Origin: Mycobacterium sp. D16R12 | GTDB lineage: Bacteria; Actinomycetota; Actinomycetes; Mycobacteriales; Mycobacteriaceae | Length of the DNA stretch: 64,000 nt | Assembly (NCBI RefSeq): GCF_002013465.1 | Contig: NZ_MAFC01000028.1 | Span: 62,001-126,000, forward strand | Direction: 5' to 3' | Part shown: piece after piece, positions 49,157 through 57,562 of the stretch | Numbering within the stretch: position 1 is the stretch's first letter | Layout of the letters: each line of letters begins with the position of its first letter | Position numbers and translations under genes: made by a program | Notes under the pieces: model-generated | Told to the model about the DNA's origin: nothing | Database searches by the model: none | What the model saw: the letters and a program-made list of their open reading frames with translations, nothing else

Positions 49157-49207
49157 AACGTCGACAAAGAGGCCCCCTGCTCAGCAGGGGGCCTCTTTGT
49201 CGACGTT
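49157..49207. terminator. 25-bp perfect palindrome, bidirectional terminator
   Basis: Arms 49157-49181 and 49183-49207 are exact reverse complements (25 bp, one central base). The upper stem is CCCCCTGC/GCAGGGGG and the lower stem CAAAGAGG/CCTCTTTG, so each strand ends the GC part with a short T-run (CCTCTTTGT). It lies between tRNA-Cys (+) and the secreted-protein gene (-), serving both. Confidence 0.85.
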
Positions 49208-49216
49208 GGTCCGGGC

Positions 49217-49768
49217 CTAGCCGGCCGGCTCCTCCGCGGGTTTCGGCGGTTGACCGTCCGGCGACTCCAGAACCGGAGGCGTCGGAGCTCCCGGCATCAC
49301 CGTCGGGGCGGTCGCCTCGATCCCGGCCGCACTCTGCGGCGGTGCCCCGTGCGGATCCTCCAGCGCGGGGTTCTCGTTTCCCGCACCGAACTGCACGCCA
49401 GTGGTGCTGGCGGGGGCGGCGGGCGTGGCGCCGCCCTGAATGCCGTACCGGGTGCTGGACGAGGTCAACACGTTGGCGGGATGAGCGGCGTTGCCCAACT
49501 TGCTGCCCGGTAGCCCGGCAGCACCGGCCGCGGGATCGGCGTTGGCGGCGATCTTCACGCCGCGCGCATCCACCGTGGCCGGCGCTACCGCCGGAAAGTT
49601 GTTGTAGATGTACGTATAGCTGCCGGGGGTGGCAGGCAGCGGCGCCGGCACACCGGGTACGAACGGTATCCCCGGTGGGTCAGCGAGCGCGGTGGGCGCC
49701 GGAAGCGCTCCCAGCGCTAGCGCTCCGGCGACACCTGCCATGGTGGCAACGATCTTCCTTTTCGGCAC
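49217..49768 (-). CDS. Secreted Pro/Ala-rich protein, 183 aa
   Basis: Sec signal peptide (MPKRKIVATMAGVAGALALG, cut near ALA/DP), then a low-complexity mature region rich in Pro, Ala and Gly (PGIPFVPGVPAPLPATPGS; ending ESPDGQPPKPAEEPAG). It has no Cys and few charged residues, fitting a wall-spanning or loosely folded surface protein. The gene starts 10 nt after the MspA-like porin stop on the same strand, so the two form an operon and the product may work with the porin. No family recognised. Confidence 0.75.
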   Translation of the reverse strand: MPKRKIVATMAGVAGALALGALPAPTALADPPGIPFVPGVPAPLPATPGSYTYIYNNFPAVAPATVDARGVKIAANADPAAGAAGLPGSKLGNAAHPANVLTSSSTRYGIQGGATPAAPASTTGVQFGAGNENPALEDPHGAPPQSAAGIEATAPTVMPGAPTPPVLESPDGQPPKPAEEPAG

Positions 49769-49778
49769 ACGTACCTCC

Positions 49779-50411
49779 CTAGATCTTGATCGGGTCGCCG
49801 TAGATGGCGAACTCAGTGTGCGCCGAGGCGGTCGAAATCCTCAAGTAGACATACGAGCGGATGGTGACATCGCCACCGCACGCATCTGCCTTGATGTGCA
49901 GATTGTCGACATCGAGCATCGCCTTGCCGCCATCACTCAACGCCATGTTGGCCAGGGGGAGGTCGGTGATCACACCGGGCTGCAGGATGGTCTGCACAAA
50001 CCCGGCGACACCACCCGAACCGCCAACGGACGGCCCGCCGCTGTAGCCCACAGAGCCCGCCAGACCACCGGTGCCACCGATCTGCAGACCACTGGAAACA
50101 TCTGTCTGACAACCCAGTTGATATCCCGCGATGAACAAACTGTCGGTGATCGGGGCGGACCCTCCGGTGGCGATTGCCGTGGCGTCGAAGGTCACGAACG
50201 CCTCCCGAGAGTTGGAGGCCTCGGCCAGGTTGGGCACCGAGTTGATGGTCTCGTGGTCGATCCGGATCATCAGCGTCCAACCGTCACGACTTATCTTTGT
50301 GTACGTCTGTGGCGCCATGGATACCGGATCAGCCTGAGCTGGAGCCGTAGCCAAGGTACAGATCGCCGTGAACAACGCCATGACGGCGCCGACTCGCTTA
50401 CGTACTGCCAT
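49779..50411 (-). CDS. MspA-family porin-like protein (divergent)
   Basis: Outer-membrane porin family protein of 210 residues, the length of the MspA precursor (211). The signal peptide is MAVRKRVGAVMALFTAICTL, cut near AQA/DP. Features aligned by eye with MspA are RDGWTLMIRIDHETINSVPN, GYQLGCQTDV (MspA GYQIG), VITDLPLANMALS and the final AHTEFAIYGDPIKI. It differs in the pore segment: the MspA aspartates of the constriction (IDDGD) are not evident, a Gly-rich stretch replaces the FPWSLGVGINFSY region, and two Cys are present. ATG 50411 is chosen over the open upstream frame because of the signal peptide. Confidence 0.77.
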   Translation of the reverse strand: MAVRKRVGAVMALFTAICTLATAPAQADPVSMAPQTYTKISRDGWTLMIRIDHETINSVPNLAEASNSREAFVTFDATAIATGGSAPITDSLFIAGYQLGCQTDVSSGLQIGGTGGLAGSVGYSGGPSVGGSGGVAGFVQTILQPGVITDLPLANMALSDGGKAMLDVDNLHIKADACGGDVTIRSYVYLRISTASAHTEFAIYGDPIKI

Positions 50412-50862
50412 CTGAGTGCCTCGTTTCCCCTTGCGGATGTGGATGGTGGTGAACCTGTATCTGAGTTTGGGAGCTATTGCGTCGTCGTCTATCACCGGTC
50501 GGTGTGATAAGTCTGTTATGTGAGCTGACGGAAAGATACGCCTGCGAAAACACCGCCGCTGATCAAAACTCACAGCCAATTCACAGGAATCACCTTCTGG
50601 GACGAGGATCCTCACCCCCGAGTTTCCTTCACAGTGAGTTGATGATGTGTTGCTGGACGCCGACAATCAACTAAAGACAGGCTGTCCGAACTTGTTGGTA
50701 TGCAGGGCCAATTAGCTGGTGAACACCATGTGTCGGGCCGCCCACTGCGGCGTTAACCCGTGTCCGGACGACGCTATTTCGTCTGTCAGACGACAGAAAT
50801 TCCGAAGCCGAGAATGTGGCCTACGCCATAGAAATGCCCTGTAAAAGCTGCGTAAACAGGTG
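50412..50862 (-). promoter_or_regulatory. Upstream region of porin operon with inverted repeats
   Basis: No gene is supported in these 451 nt. TATCAC-N8-GTGATA (50490-50509) lies 79 nt before the porin ATG and looks like a regulator site. CGTCTG-T-CAGACG (50780-50792) is a perfect 13-nt palindrome. GCGTAA-N7-TTACGC (50850-50868) spans the stop codon of the upstream MpaB-family gene and may end its transcript. No certain promoter was found. Confidence 0.4.
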
Positions 50863-51978
50863 TTACGCGACCTTGCGGCCGCCCCGGATGGGCCACGGGG
50901 ACGAGGCGAGCGAGAAGGCCGCATGCACTAACTCACCCGCACGCGCGGTGAGCGACGTCGGCCGGACCGATGCCGGTACGTAGTGCATGGGCAGTCCCCG
51001 CCTGTCTCTGGGTGGTGCGGTGATCTTCGGAGCCTCGACGAGGGGTGCGTCGGGCGGCAATTCTCCCCGTGTCCGCTTGTATGCCGACACCGCACGGGGA
51101 TGGAGCCGGATGTCGTCGGGCAGAGGACTGAATGCCAACTGCACCACTTTGCCAAACAATCGCAGGAGCACTTCGTCACCGGGGGTCCAACGCATTCCGG
51201 CCTTCTCGCGCACCGACGCATTGAAGACTCCGGCAGCGACCCAGTTCTGAAATGCCCGGGCCGGGGCCCAGATCTGATGCCAGAGGAAGTCCGGCATCAG
51301 TACGTACTTCGGCTTTGGAATCTGAATGTGGAAGATATCCAACGTCGCCCGATTGATCTCCAGTTGGTCATCGCAGACCCGCTCCCAGTACTCCTGGAAC
51401 TCTTCCCAGGAGTTGGGCACCGGCCGCATGCTCATGCCGTACATCCGATACCACTGGACGTGCTCGGCGAACAGCTGCCTCTTTTCTGTCTCGGTGAGCC
51501 CGCCACAGAAGTACTCGGCAGTATTGATGATGAGCATGAAGAAGGTGGCGTGGGCCCAATAGAACGTCTCCGGATTGAGTGCGTGATATCGGCGCCCCTT
51601 GTCATCGACTCCTTTGATGGTGTCGTGGTACCCCCGAATCTGACGCCCGGTGTCTGCGGCGCGGTCACCGTCATAGACCACGCCCATGATGGGAAAGACC
51701 GAACGCGTCACCCGCTGCAGGGGTTCGCGCAGCAGGATCGAATGATCCTCGACACCGGCGCCCAACTCCGGGTACATGTTCTGGATGGATCCGATCCACA
51801 CGCCGAGCAACCCGGTGCGCAGATCCGCAAAGTACTTCCATGTCAGCGAATCTGGGCCCAGCGGTTGCGGCGCGTCGTCTCGATCGATTTCATGGCCTGG
51901 TTCGGCTGGTGATCGCACGTGAGACGAGCACGTGCGCGCGGATCGCCGAGCAGCTCGGCTGGCAGTGTCGGATGTCAT
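50863..51978 (-). CDS. Oxygenase MpaB-family (DUF2236) protein, Rv1645c-like
   Basis: DUF2236/MpaB-family protein of 371 residues; members of this haem-containing family include latex-clearing and MpaB-type oxygenases. The family pattern is visible in RQIRGYHDTIKGVDDKGRRY, ALNPETFYWAHATFFMLI, and the helix before WYRMYGMSMRPVPNSWEEFQ. ATG 51978 has the strongest ribosome site of the region (AGGAGGG, 6 nt spacing), so the 11 extra residues upstream are excluded. Its position upstream of the cyclase matches Rv1645c. Reaction unknown. Confidence 0.82.
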   Translation of the reverse strand: MTSDTASRAARRSARTCSSHVRSPAEPGHEIDRDDAPQPLGPDSLTWKYFADLRTGLLGVWIGSIQNMYPELGAGVEDHSILLREPLQRVTRSVFPIMGVVYDGDRAADTGRQIRGYHDTIKGVDDKGRRYHALNPETFYWAHATFFMLIINTAEYFCGGLTETEKRQLFAEHVQWYRMYGMSMRPVPNSWEEFQEYWERVCDDQLEINRATLDIFHIQIPKPKYVLMPDFLWHQIWAPARAFQNWVAAGVFNASVREKAGMRWTPGDEVLLRLFGKVVQLAFSPLPDDIRLHPRAVSAYKRTRGELPPDAPLVEAPKITAPPRDRRGLPMHYVPASVRPTSLTARAGELVHAAFSLASSPWPIRGGRKVA

Positions 51979-52208
51979 CGTTGACCCTCCTGTGTGGCGC
52001 CTATCACGCACGATATGGGTGACAACGGGCGTTGTCCACGAGTGCGCCGGGGCTGTTGAGAACCGTTTGCCAACCGTGTCCGAAGCTCCACGCTGCCGCT
52101 ACCAGCGCCGACCGACCGCGACCAGGCAGTTGAGGAGACGGGCCCCGCGATCGCGCCACTGGCAACGACGAGATTGCCGCCGCACACCCCAGCACATAGG
52201 CTGATGCG

Positions 52209-53219
52209 GTGGATGTCGAGCCGTCAGGCCTCGATGCCGAACCGGACCGTGAGTACGACTCTGGAATCCGTAAGCGCAGGCGAGGCCGCACCCGTGGGCC
52301 TGTGCGGCATGAGCTCGCCGCGGAGTCGGCAGACAATGCGGTGCCGGCGGTTGATTCCGATGCCAACGAGCCCACGTCCCGACAGATCGCGCGCGCGTCA
52401 CGGACAGCCGGCGACTGGTTTCGCAAGATGGATCGTGATCCAACCGTCGTCGCGGCGGTGCGCCGCGCCCGGCGTTCGCTGCCCGGCGACCCGTATTTCG
52501 GTGATCCGTTGTCGACAAGTGGTTTTGGCGGGGCGAGTGCGGTGGCACGCGCGGCCGACCGGTTGGTGACCGACAGGGACACCGCGTTCCGCGAGTTCGG
52601 GTTCGGCGCTTTGCAGATCTGGCAGGCGTTCACCGAGAAGGTCAGCAAGCAACCGGCCAATCGCGAAGTCACGCTGGTGTTCACCGACCTCGTCGGATTC
52701 TCGGGATGGGCACTGGAAGCCGGCGACGAGGCGACCCTGAAGTTGTTGCGCCGTGTGGCATCCGTCGCCGAGCCGCCCATGCTCAACGCCGGGGGCCAGG
52801 TGGTCAAGCGTATGGGCGACGGCATCATGGCCGTCTTCGACGACCCGGTGACGGCCCTACATGCTGTTATTCCGGCCCGCGAGGCATTGAGAAACGTTGA
52901 AATCCAGGGATATACGCCGCTCATGCGGATAGGCATCCACACCGGGACGCCCCAGCGCATCGGATCGGACTGGCTCGGCGTCGACGTGAACATCGCGGCC
53001 CGTGTCATGGAGAGCGCCACCAAAGGTGGTCTGGCGATCTCGCAACCCGCCCTGGCCAAGGTGCCCCTGGTGCTTCTCGATCACCTGGGCCTCACACCTA
53101 CGCCCGTCCGGCGACCGCTCTTCTCCAGCAGGCCCGCGGGTGTGCCCGAGAATATGAAGATGTACCTGCTCGAAACTCGCAGGGAACTGCCAGTGGCGGG
53201 GGATGACGGTCGCATCTAG
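52209..53219 (+). CDS. Class III adenylate/guanylate cyclase (Rv1647-like)
   Basis: Soluble cyclase of 336 residues. A helical N-terminal regulatory region of about 145 residues is followed by the class III catalytic domain: metal Asp in LVFTDLVGFSGWALEAGDEA (about 158), second Asp in VVKRMGDGIMAVFDDP (about 204), and the transition-state region LGVDVNIAARVMESA with Asn and Arg. It matches Rv1647 in position and layout. GTG 52209 lies 6 nt after TAGGCT (52197-52202), so the mRNA is probably leaderless. It makes cAMP, which the USP encoded at 34418 may bind. Confidence 0.9.
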   Translation: MDVEPSGLDAEPDREYDSGIRKRRRGRTRGPVRHELAAESADNAVPAVDSDANEPTSRQIARASRTAGDWFRKMDRDPTVVAAVRRARRSLPGDPYFGDPLSTSGFGGASAVARAADRLVTDRDTAFREFGFGALQIWQAFTEKVSKQPANREVTLVFTDLVGFSGWALEAGDEATLKLLRRVASVAEPPMLNAGGQVVKRMGDGIMAVFDDPVTALHAVIPAREALRNVEIQGYTPLMRIGIHTGTPQRIGSDWLGVDVNIAARVMESATKGGLAISQPALAKVPLVLLDHLGLTPTPVRRPLFSSRPAGVPENMKMYLLETRRELPVAGDDGRI

Positions 53220-53222
53220 CCG

Positions 53223-54008
53223 GTGCGATCATGGGTCATGCGGAGAGTCTGGGCCGCGCTAGTCCGGCTACGAGTGACGATCGCATATGCGGTCGCGCTG
53301 GTCGCGGTGGCCACTGTGCTGGTGGTGCAAGGGCCACGCATGCAAGACCGAGTCGTCGCGCATGCGAGTACCAATCTGCACAACCTGCATCAGGGACGGC
53401 TCGGGACGCTCATCGGCAGCGCCTTCGTCACCGACGCGGGACCGATCTATCTATGGCTACCCGGCTTGATCTGTATCCTCGCCTTGGCTGAACTTCAATG
53501 GCGCAGTGGACGTTTAGCGTTGACCTTTGTGCTCGGGCACATTGGTGCAACTCTCATCGTCGGAGTCGGAACGGCGCTGGCGATCTGGATGCACTGGGCC
53601 CCGGTATCCCTGGCACGGGCCAGCGATGTGGGGATGAGTTATGGAACCGCTGCCGTTCTCGGGGCGCTCACGGCATCGATCCCGCCGCGCTGGCGCGGCT
53701 CGTGGGTGGCGGGCTGGATCACCGTAGGCGTCGTCTCCATCGCGTGCAACCAGACCTTTACCGAGGTGGGGCACCTCACCGCACTTCTACTCGGAATGCT
53801 CGCCGCGCACACACTTGCCCTGCGCACACCGCGTTGGTCTGCACTTCGATTGGTGCTCCTAGGATTCGGCGGACTGTTCGCCCTCATGATGTTCTCCGAA
53901 GATGGCCAGACCCTCGCCGCGGCGGTACCCACCGCGTTCGCGGCGGTACTCCTCACTCAGTGGGTCAGGTCGCGGCGGGAGCCTCGTGATCAAGTAGCCA
54001 TCGCTTGA
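53223..54008 (+). CDS. Rhomboid-like membrane protein (Rv1648-like)
   Basis: Six or seven hydrophobic helices in 261 residues. Rhomboid-type positions are recognisable: NLHNLHQGRLGTLIGSAFV near the L1 loop, GHIGATLIVG, a serine in DVGMSYGTAAVLGAL and a histidine in VGHLTALLLGM. The serine motif is GMSYG and not the usual GASG, so protease activity is uncertain. It starts 3 nt after the cyclase and is probably co-transcribed with it; ATG 53238 is an alternative start. The 3' end overlaps ogt on the other strand by 44 nt. Confidence 0.72.
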   Translation: MRSWVMRRVWAALVRLRVTIAYAVALVAVATVLVVQGPRMQDRVVAHASTNLHNLHQGRLGTLIGSAFVTDAGPIYLWLPGLICILALAELQWRSGRLALTFVLGHIGATLIVGVGTALAIWMHWAPVSLARASDVGMSYGTAAVLGALTASIPPRWRGSWVAGWITVGVVSIACNQTFTEVGHLTALLLGMLAAHTLALRTPRWSALRLVLLGFGGLFALMMFSEDGQTLAAAVPTAFAAVLLTQWVRSRREPRDQVAIA

Positions 54009-54468
54009 TGGGAAGCCCATAGCGGAAGCCCCCCAACGCGCCGCCGACCCGAAACACCCGGTGGCACGGGACGAACAGCGCCGCCGCGTTACGGGCACAC
54101 GCACTGGCCGCCCCGCGGATGGCGGCGGGTCGCCCAGCCCGCGCAGCGAACTCGCTGTAGGTGATGGGCGCCTGCGGATCGACGTCGCGCAACACGTCCC
54201 AGGCATGCATCAGGAAATCCCCGGACTGCTGGATGACGGGGATCGGGTCGATGGCACTCAGATCGCCTGCGTGGTAGTCGGTGACAGCCTGGGTGACCCT
54301 CCCAAGGTCACGCTTGCGGCTCAGGGTCTGCGGACGCAACGTCGGATGAATCAACGAGCGCAGAAGGTCGGGTGAGTCCGTCCATCCCGATGCCAGGACC
54401 GCGCCCGATCCGTCGACTATGGCGGTGAATGGTCCTACCGGGGTTGTCAGAGTCGTGTAGTCGCTCAT
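53965..54468 (-). CDS. ogt: Methylated-DNA--protein-cysteine methyltransferase
   Basis: Suicide DNA-repair protein that moves alkyl groups from O6-alkylguanine to its own cysteine. The active site PCHRV (ALFVPCHRVFRVGGALGGF) and the helix-turn-helix arginine-finger region RGAASACARNAAA are present. 167 residues, like Rv1316c (165). ATG 54468 overlaps the stop of the upstream ada-alkA gene by 4 nt (ATGA), so the two are one adaptive-response operon. Confidence 0.95.
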   Translation of the reverse strand: MSDYTTLTTPVGPFTAIVDGSGAVLASGWTDSPDLLRSLIHPTLRPQTLSRKRDLGRVTQAVTDYHAGDLSAIDPIPVIQQSGDFLMHAWDVLRDVDPQAPITYSEFAARAGRPAAIRGAASACARNAAALFVPCHRVFRVGGALGGFRYGLPIKRWLLDHEAPAAT

Positions 54469-55958
54469 GAGTTTCCTTTCCGCGTGTGGTTGCGTGGTCG
54501 TGTCTGTGCGGCAATCCCCTTGCGCCACAGATGCATGGATACATAGGAGCGCCACGGCGAGCAGCCGCGGGCGGCGGCGAGGTCGATACCCTCGGCCAAC
54601 GCGCCGCGGCGCAGCACCAGATCGTGCTCGAGTAGGACATCGGGATCGGCCAGTTGACGCATCACCACGTAGTCTGCGGTCCAGGGTCCGATTCCCTTGA
54701 TTTCCAATAGCTGCCGGCGCATGTCGGTGGCGGCCATACCCTGATGTAACTCTAGTTTGCCCGTCGCGAGCCTGTCCGCTGCTCCGACGATTGCGCCTAT
54801 CCGTGCCGCGGGACCTACCAGTACCCTCGCGCCCTCGGCAGCGACAGATTCGGCTGTGGGAAAGAGGTGCGTGACCCTTCCCGTCATGTCCGTCACTTCC
54901 TCACCGAGTGCGGCAACCAGGTTCGCGGTCGCCGTGTTGGCCGCGGACACCGAGATCTGCTGACCGATCATGGTGCGCAACAGCAGCTCTGACCCGTCGA
55001 CCGTCCCGGGGACCCTGATGCCGGGAGCCTCGGCGACGAGGGGAGCCAGCGCGGGATGAGACAGCAATGCGTCGTCGACCGCCGCGGGATCGGCGTCGAG
55101 ATCAAGAAGGTGACGCAGGCGCGCCACGGCGGGCGCCAGGTCTCGCATATCGGTCAGCTGCAGGTCCGCCCGCACCTGATCGGAGGCGACCGTCAGGGTT
55201 ACGACGACCGGACCGTGAGGCATCCTCAGCGCTCGGGTGTGCCGCCCTTCGGAAAAGTCTTCGACGCCGCGCGCGCAGTGATGTTCCAGCAGCCAAGTGG
55301 ACCACGTGACGTTATGGGGTTGCCGTAGAGGGAGTTTGAGGCTGACACCGCTAGGTATCGGAGCCGGCGCGACGTTTTCCCGGCGGGGCAACTCGGTCCG
55401 CAGCTTCGATGGTGTCGTTGCGAACACCGCCGCGATCGTGTCGTTGAACTGCCGGATGCTGGAAAAGCCTGCAGCGAAGGCGATATCGGACATTGCCAGC
55501 TCGGTCCGCTGAATCAGCAGGCGTGCGGTGGTGGCCCGGTTCGCCCGTGCCAGGGCCAGCGGGCCCGCACCGAGCTCGGCCAGTAGAACCCTGTTGAGTT
55601 GGCGACTCGAGTATCCCAGGGTGCGAGATAACCCCTCCACACCTTCACGCTCGACCACGCCGTCACCGATGAGGCGCATGGCTCGGACGGCCAAGTCGGA
55701 CTTGATGTTCCACAGTGGTGAGCCAGGCGCCGCGTCCGGTAGACACCGTCGGCAGGCCCGATAGCCGTCGGCCTGCGCGGAGGCGGCGGTGGGGTGGAAG
55801 GAGACATTCTGTCGTTTTGGTGTGATGGCAGGGCAGGACGGTCGGCAGTAGATTCCCGTGGTGCGAACCGCCGTGTAGAACTGTCCGTCGAATCGCGTGT
55901 CACGGGACTGCACGGCCCGGTAGCAGGCCTCCGCGTCAAGTTCCATGTATCCGAGCAT
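54465..55958 (-). CDS. alkA: Ada-AlkA fusion: methyl-sensing activator and 3-methyladenine DNA glycosylase
   Basis: 497-residue fusion as in M. tuberculosis Rv1317c. The N-terminal Ada zinc/methyl-acceptor domain is FDGQFYTAVRTTGIYCRPSC with a second Cys pair YRACRRCLPD. An AraC-type HTH follows (VEGLSRTLGYSSRQLNRVLL, AMSDIAFAAGFSSIRQFNDT). The C-terminal HhH-GPD glycosylase has the hairpin LLEIKGIGPWTADYVVMR and a catalytic-type Asp in PDVLLEHDLVLR. It removes alkylated bases and senses methylphosphotriesters to induce its own operon with ogt. Start ATG 55958 or ATG 55946. Confidence 0.93.
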   Translation of the reverse strand: MLGYMELDAEACYRAVQSRDTRFDGQFYTAVRTTGIYCRPSCPAITPKRQNVSFHPTAASAQADGYRACRRCLPDAAPGSPLWNIKSDLAVRAMRLIGDGVVEREGVEGLSRTLGYSSRQLNRVLLAELGAGPLALARANRATTARLLIQRTELAMSDIAFAAGFSSIRQFNDTIAAVFATTPSKLRTELPRRENVAPAPIPSGVSLKLPLRQPHNVTWSTWLLEHHCARGVEDFSEGRHTRALRMPHGPVVVTLTVASDQVRADLQLTDMRDLAPAVARLRHLLDLDADPAAVDDALLSHPALAPLVAEAPGIRVPGTVDGSELLLRTMIGQQISVSAANTATANLVAALGEEVTDMTGRVTHLFPTAESVAAEGARVLVGPAARIGAIVGAADRLATGKLELHQGMAATDMRRQLLEIKGIGPWTADYVVMRQLADPDVLLEHDLVLRRGALAEGIDLAAARGCSPWRSYVSMHLWRKGIAAQTRPRNHTRKGNS

Positions 55959-55996
55959 GCCCGCCGTCGCGCCACAGTGCTAGCGGAAATCGGACA

Positions 55997-56422
55997 TTAC
56001 CGTCGGGTCGCGGTTGTCGCCCAGATCAGGGCGTAGCGACGCCAGGCCAGCAGCGTGATCACCATCGATATCGCGCTGCCCTCTGTCGCCCTGACCCACG
56101 AACGACGCCGTGCGGCCACAAGTGCGGAGAGCAGCGCCGCGCCGCCGAGGAGGCTCAAGGCGGTGAGGGCGGTGTCGGAGGTGGGTTTGGTCATCCAGAT
56201 CTCCTCGCCGCGTATGGCACGAGTGGCGAACGACCTGTCATCCCGGGGCGGCGGCGTCACGACCGGGTTGATCGCGAGCCAGATGCCGATCGGGATTGCC
56301 CACCGCCACTGCCGGGTCCACACCGGAACGAGCAACAGCGGGGTCGTCGCCCAACGCGACCACGCACTCACCGGGTGGCAATGCCGTTCGAAGATCCAGC
56401 GGCGTACCGCTTCGCCATTCAC
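55997..56422 (-). CDS. Small membrane protein (possible DUF6653)
   Basis: 141-residue protein with three or four hydrophobic stretches (WATTPLLLVPVWTR, WAIPIGIWLAINPVV, ALTALSLLGGAALLSALVAA, ISMVITLLAWRRYALIW). The pattern HCHPVSAWSRW and FATRAIRGEEIW suggests the uncharacterised DUF6653 family, but I am not certain. GTG 56422 lies 7 nt after TAGTGT (minus, 56430-56435), a leaderless arrangement. It is upstream of the ada-alkA-ogt operon on the same strand and divergent from pheS. No function can be assigned. Confidence 0.62.
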   Translation of the reverse strand: MNGEAVRRWIFERHCHPVSAWSRWATTPLLLVPVWTRQWRWAIPIGIWLAINPVVTPPPRDDRSFATRAIRGEEIWMTKPTSDTALTALSLLGGAALLSALVAARRRSWVRATEGSAISMVITLLAWRRYALIWATTATRR

Positions 56423-56492
56423 ACCGTCGACACTAGGCGGCCGCCCGGGCGCGCGGCAGGCATGACCGGAAGGTGGTTAACCCGGCTTACCC

Positions 56493-57561
<1,069 letters not shown>

Positions 57562-57562
<1 letters not shown>

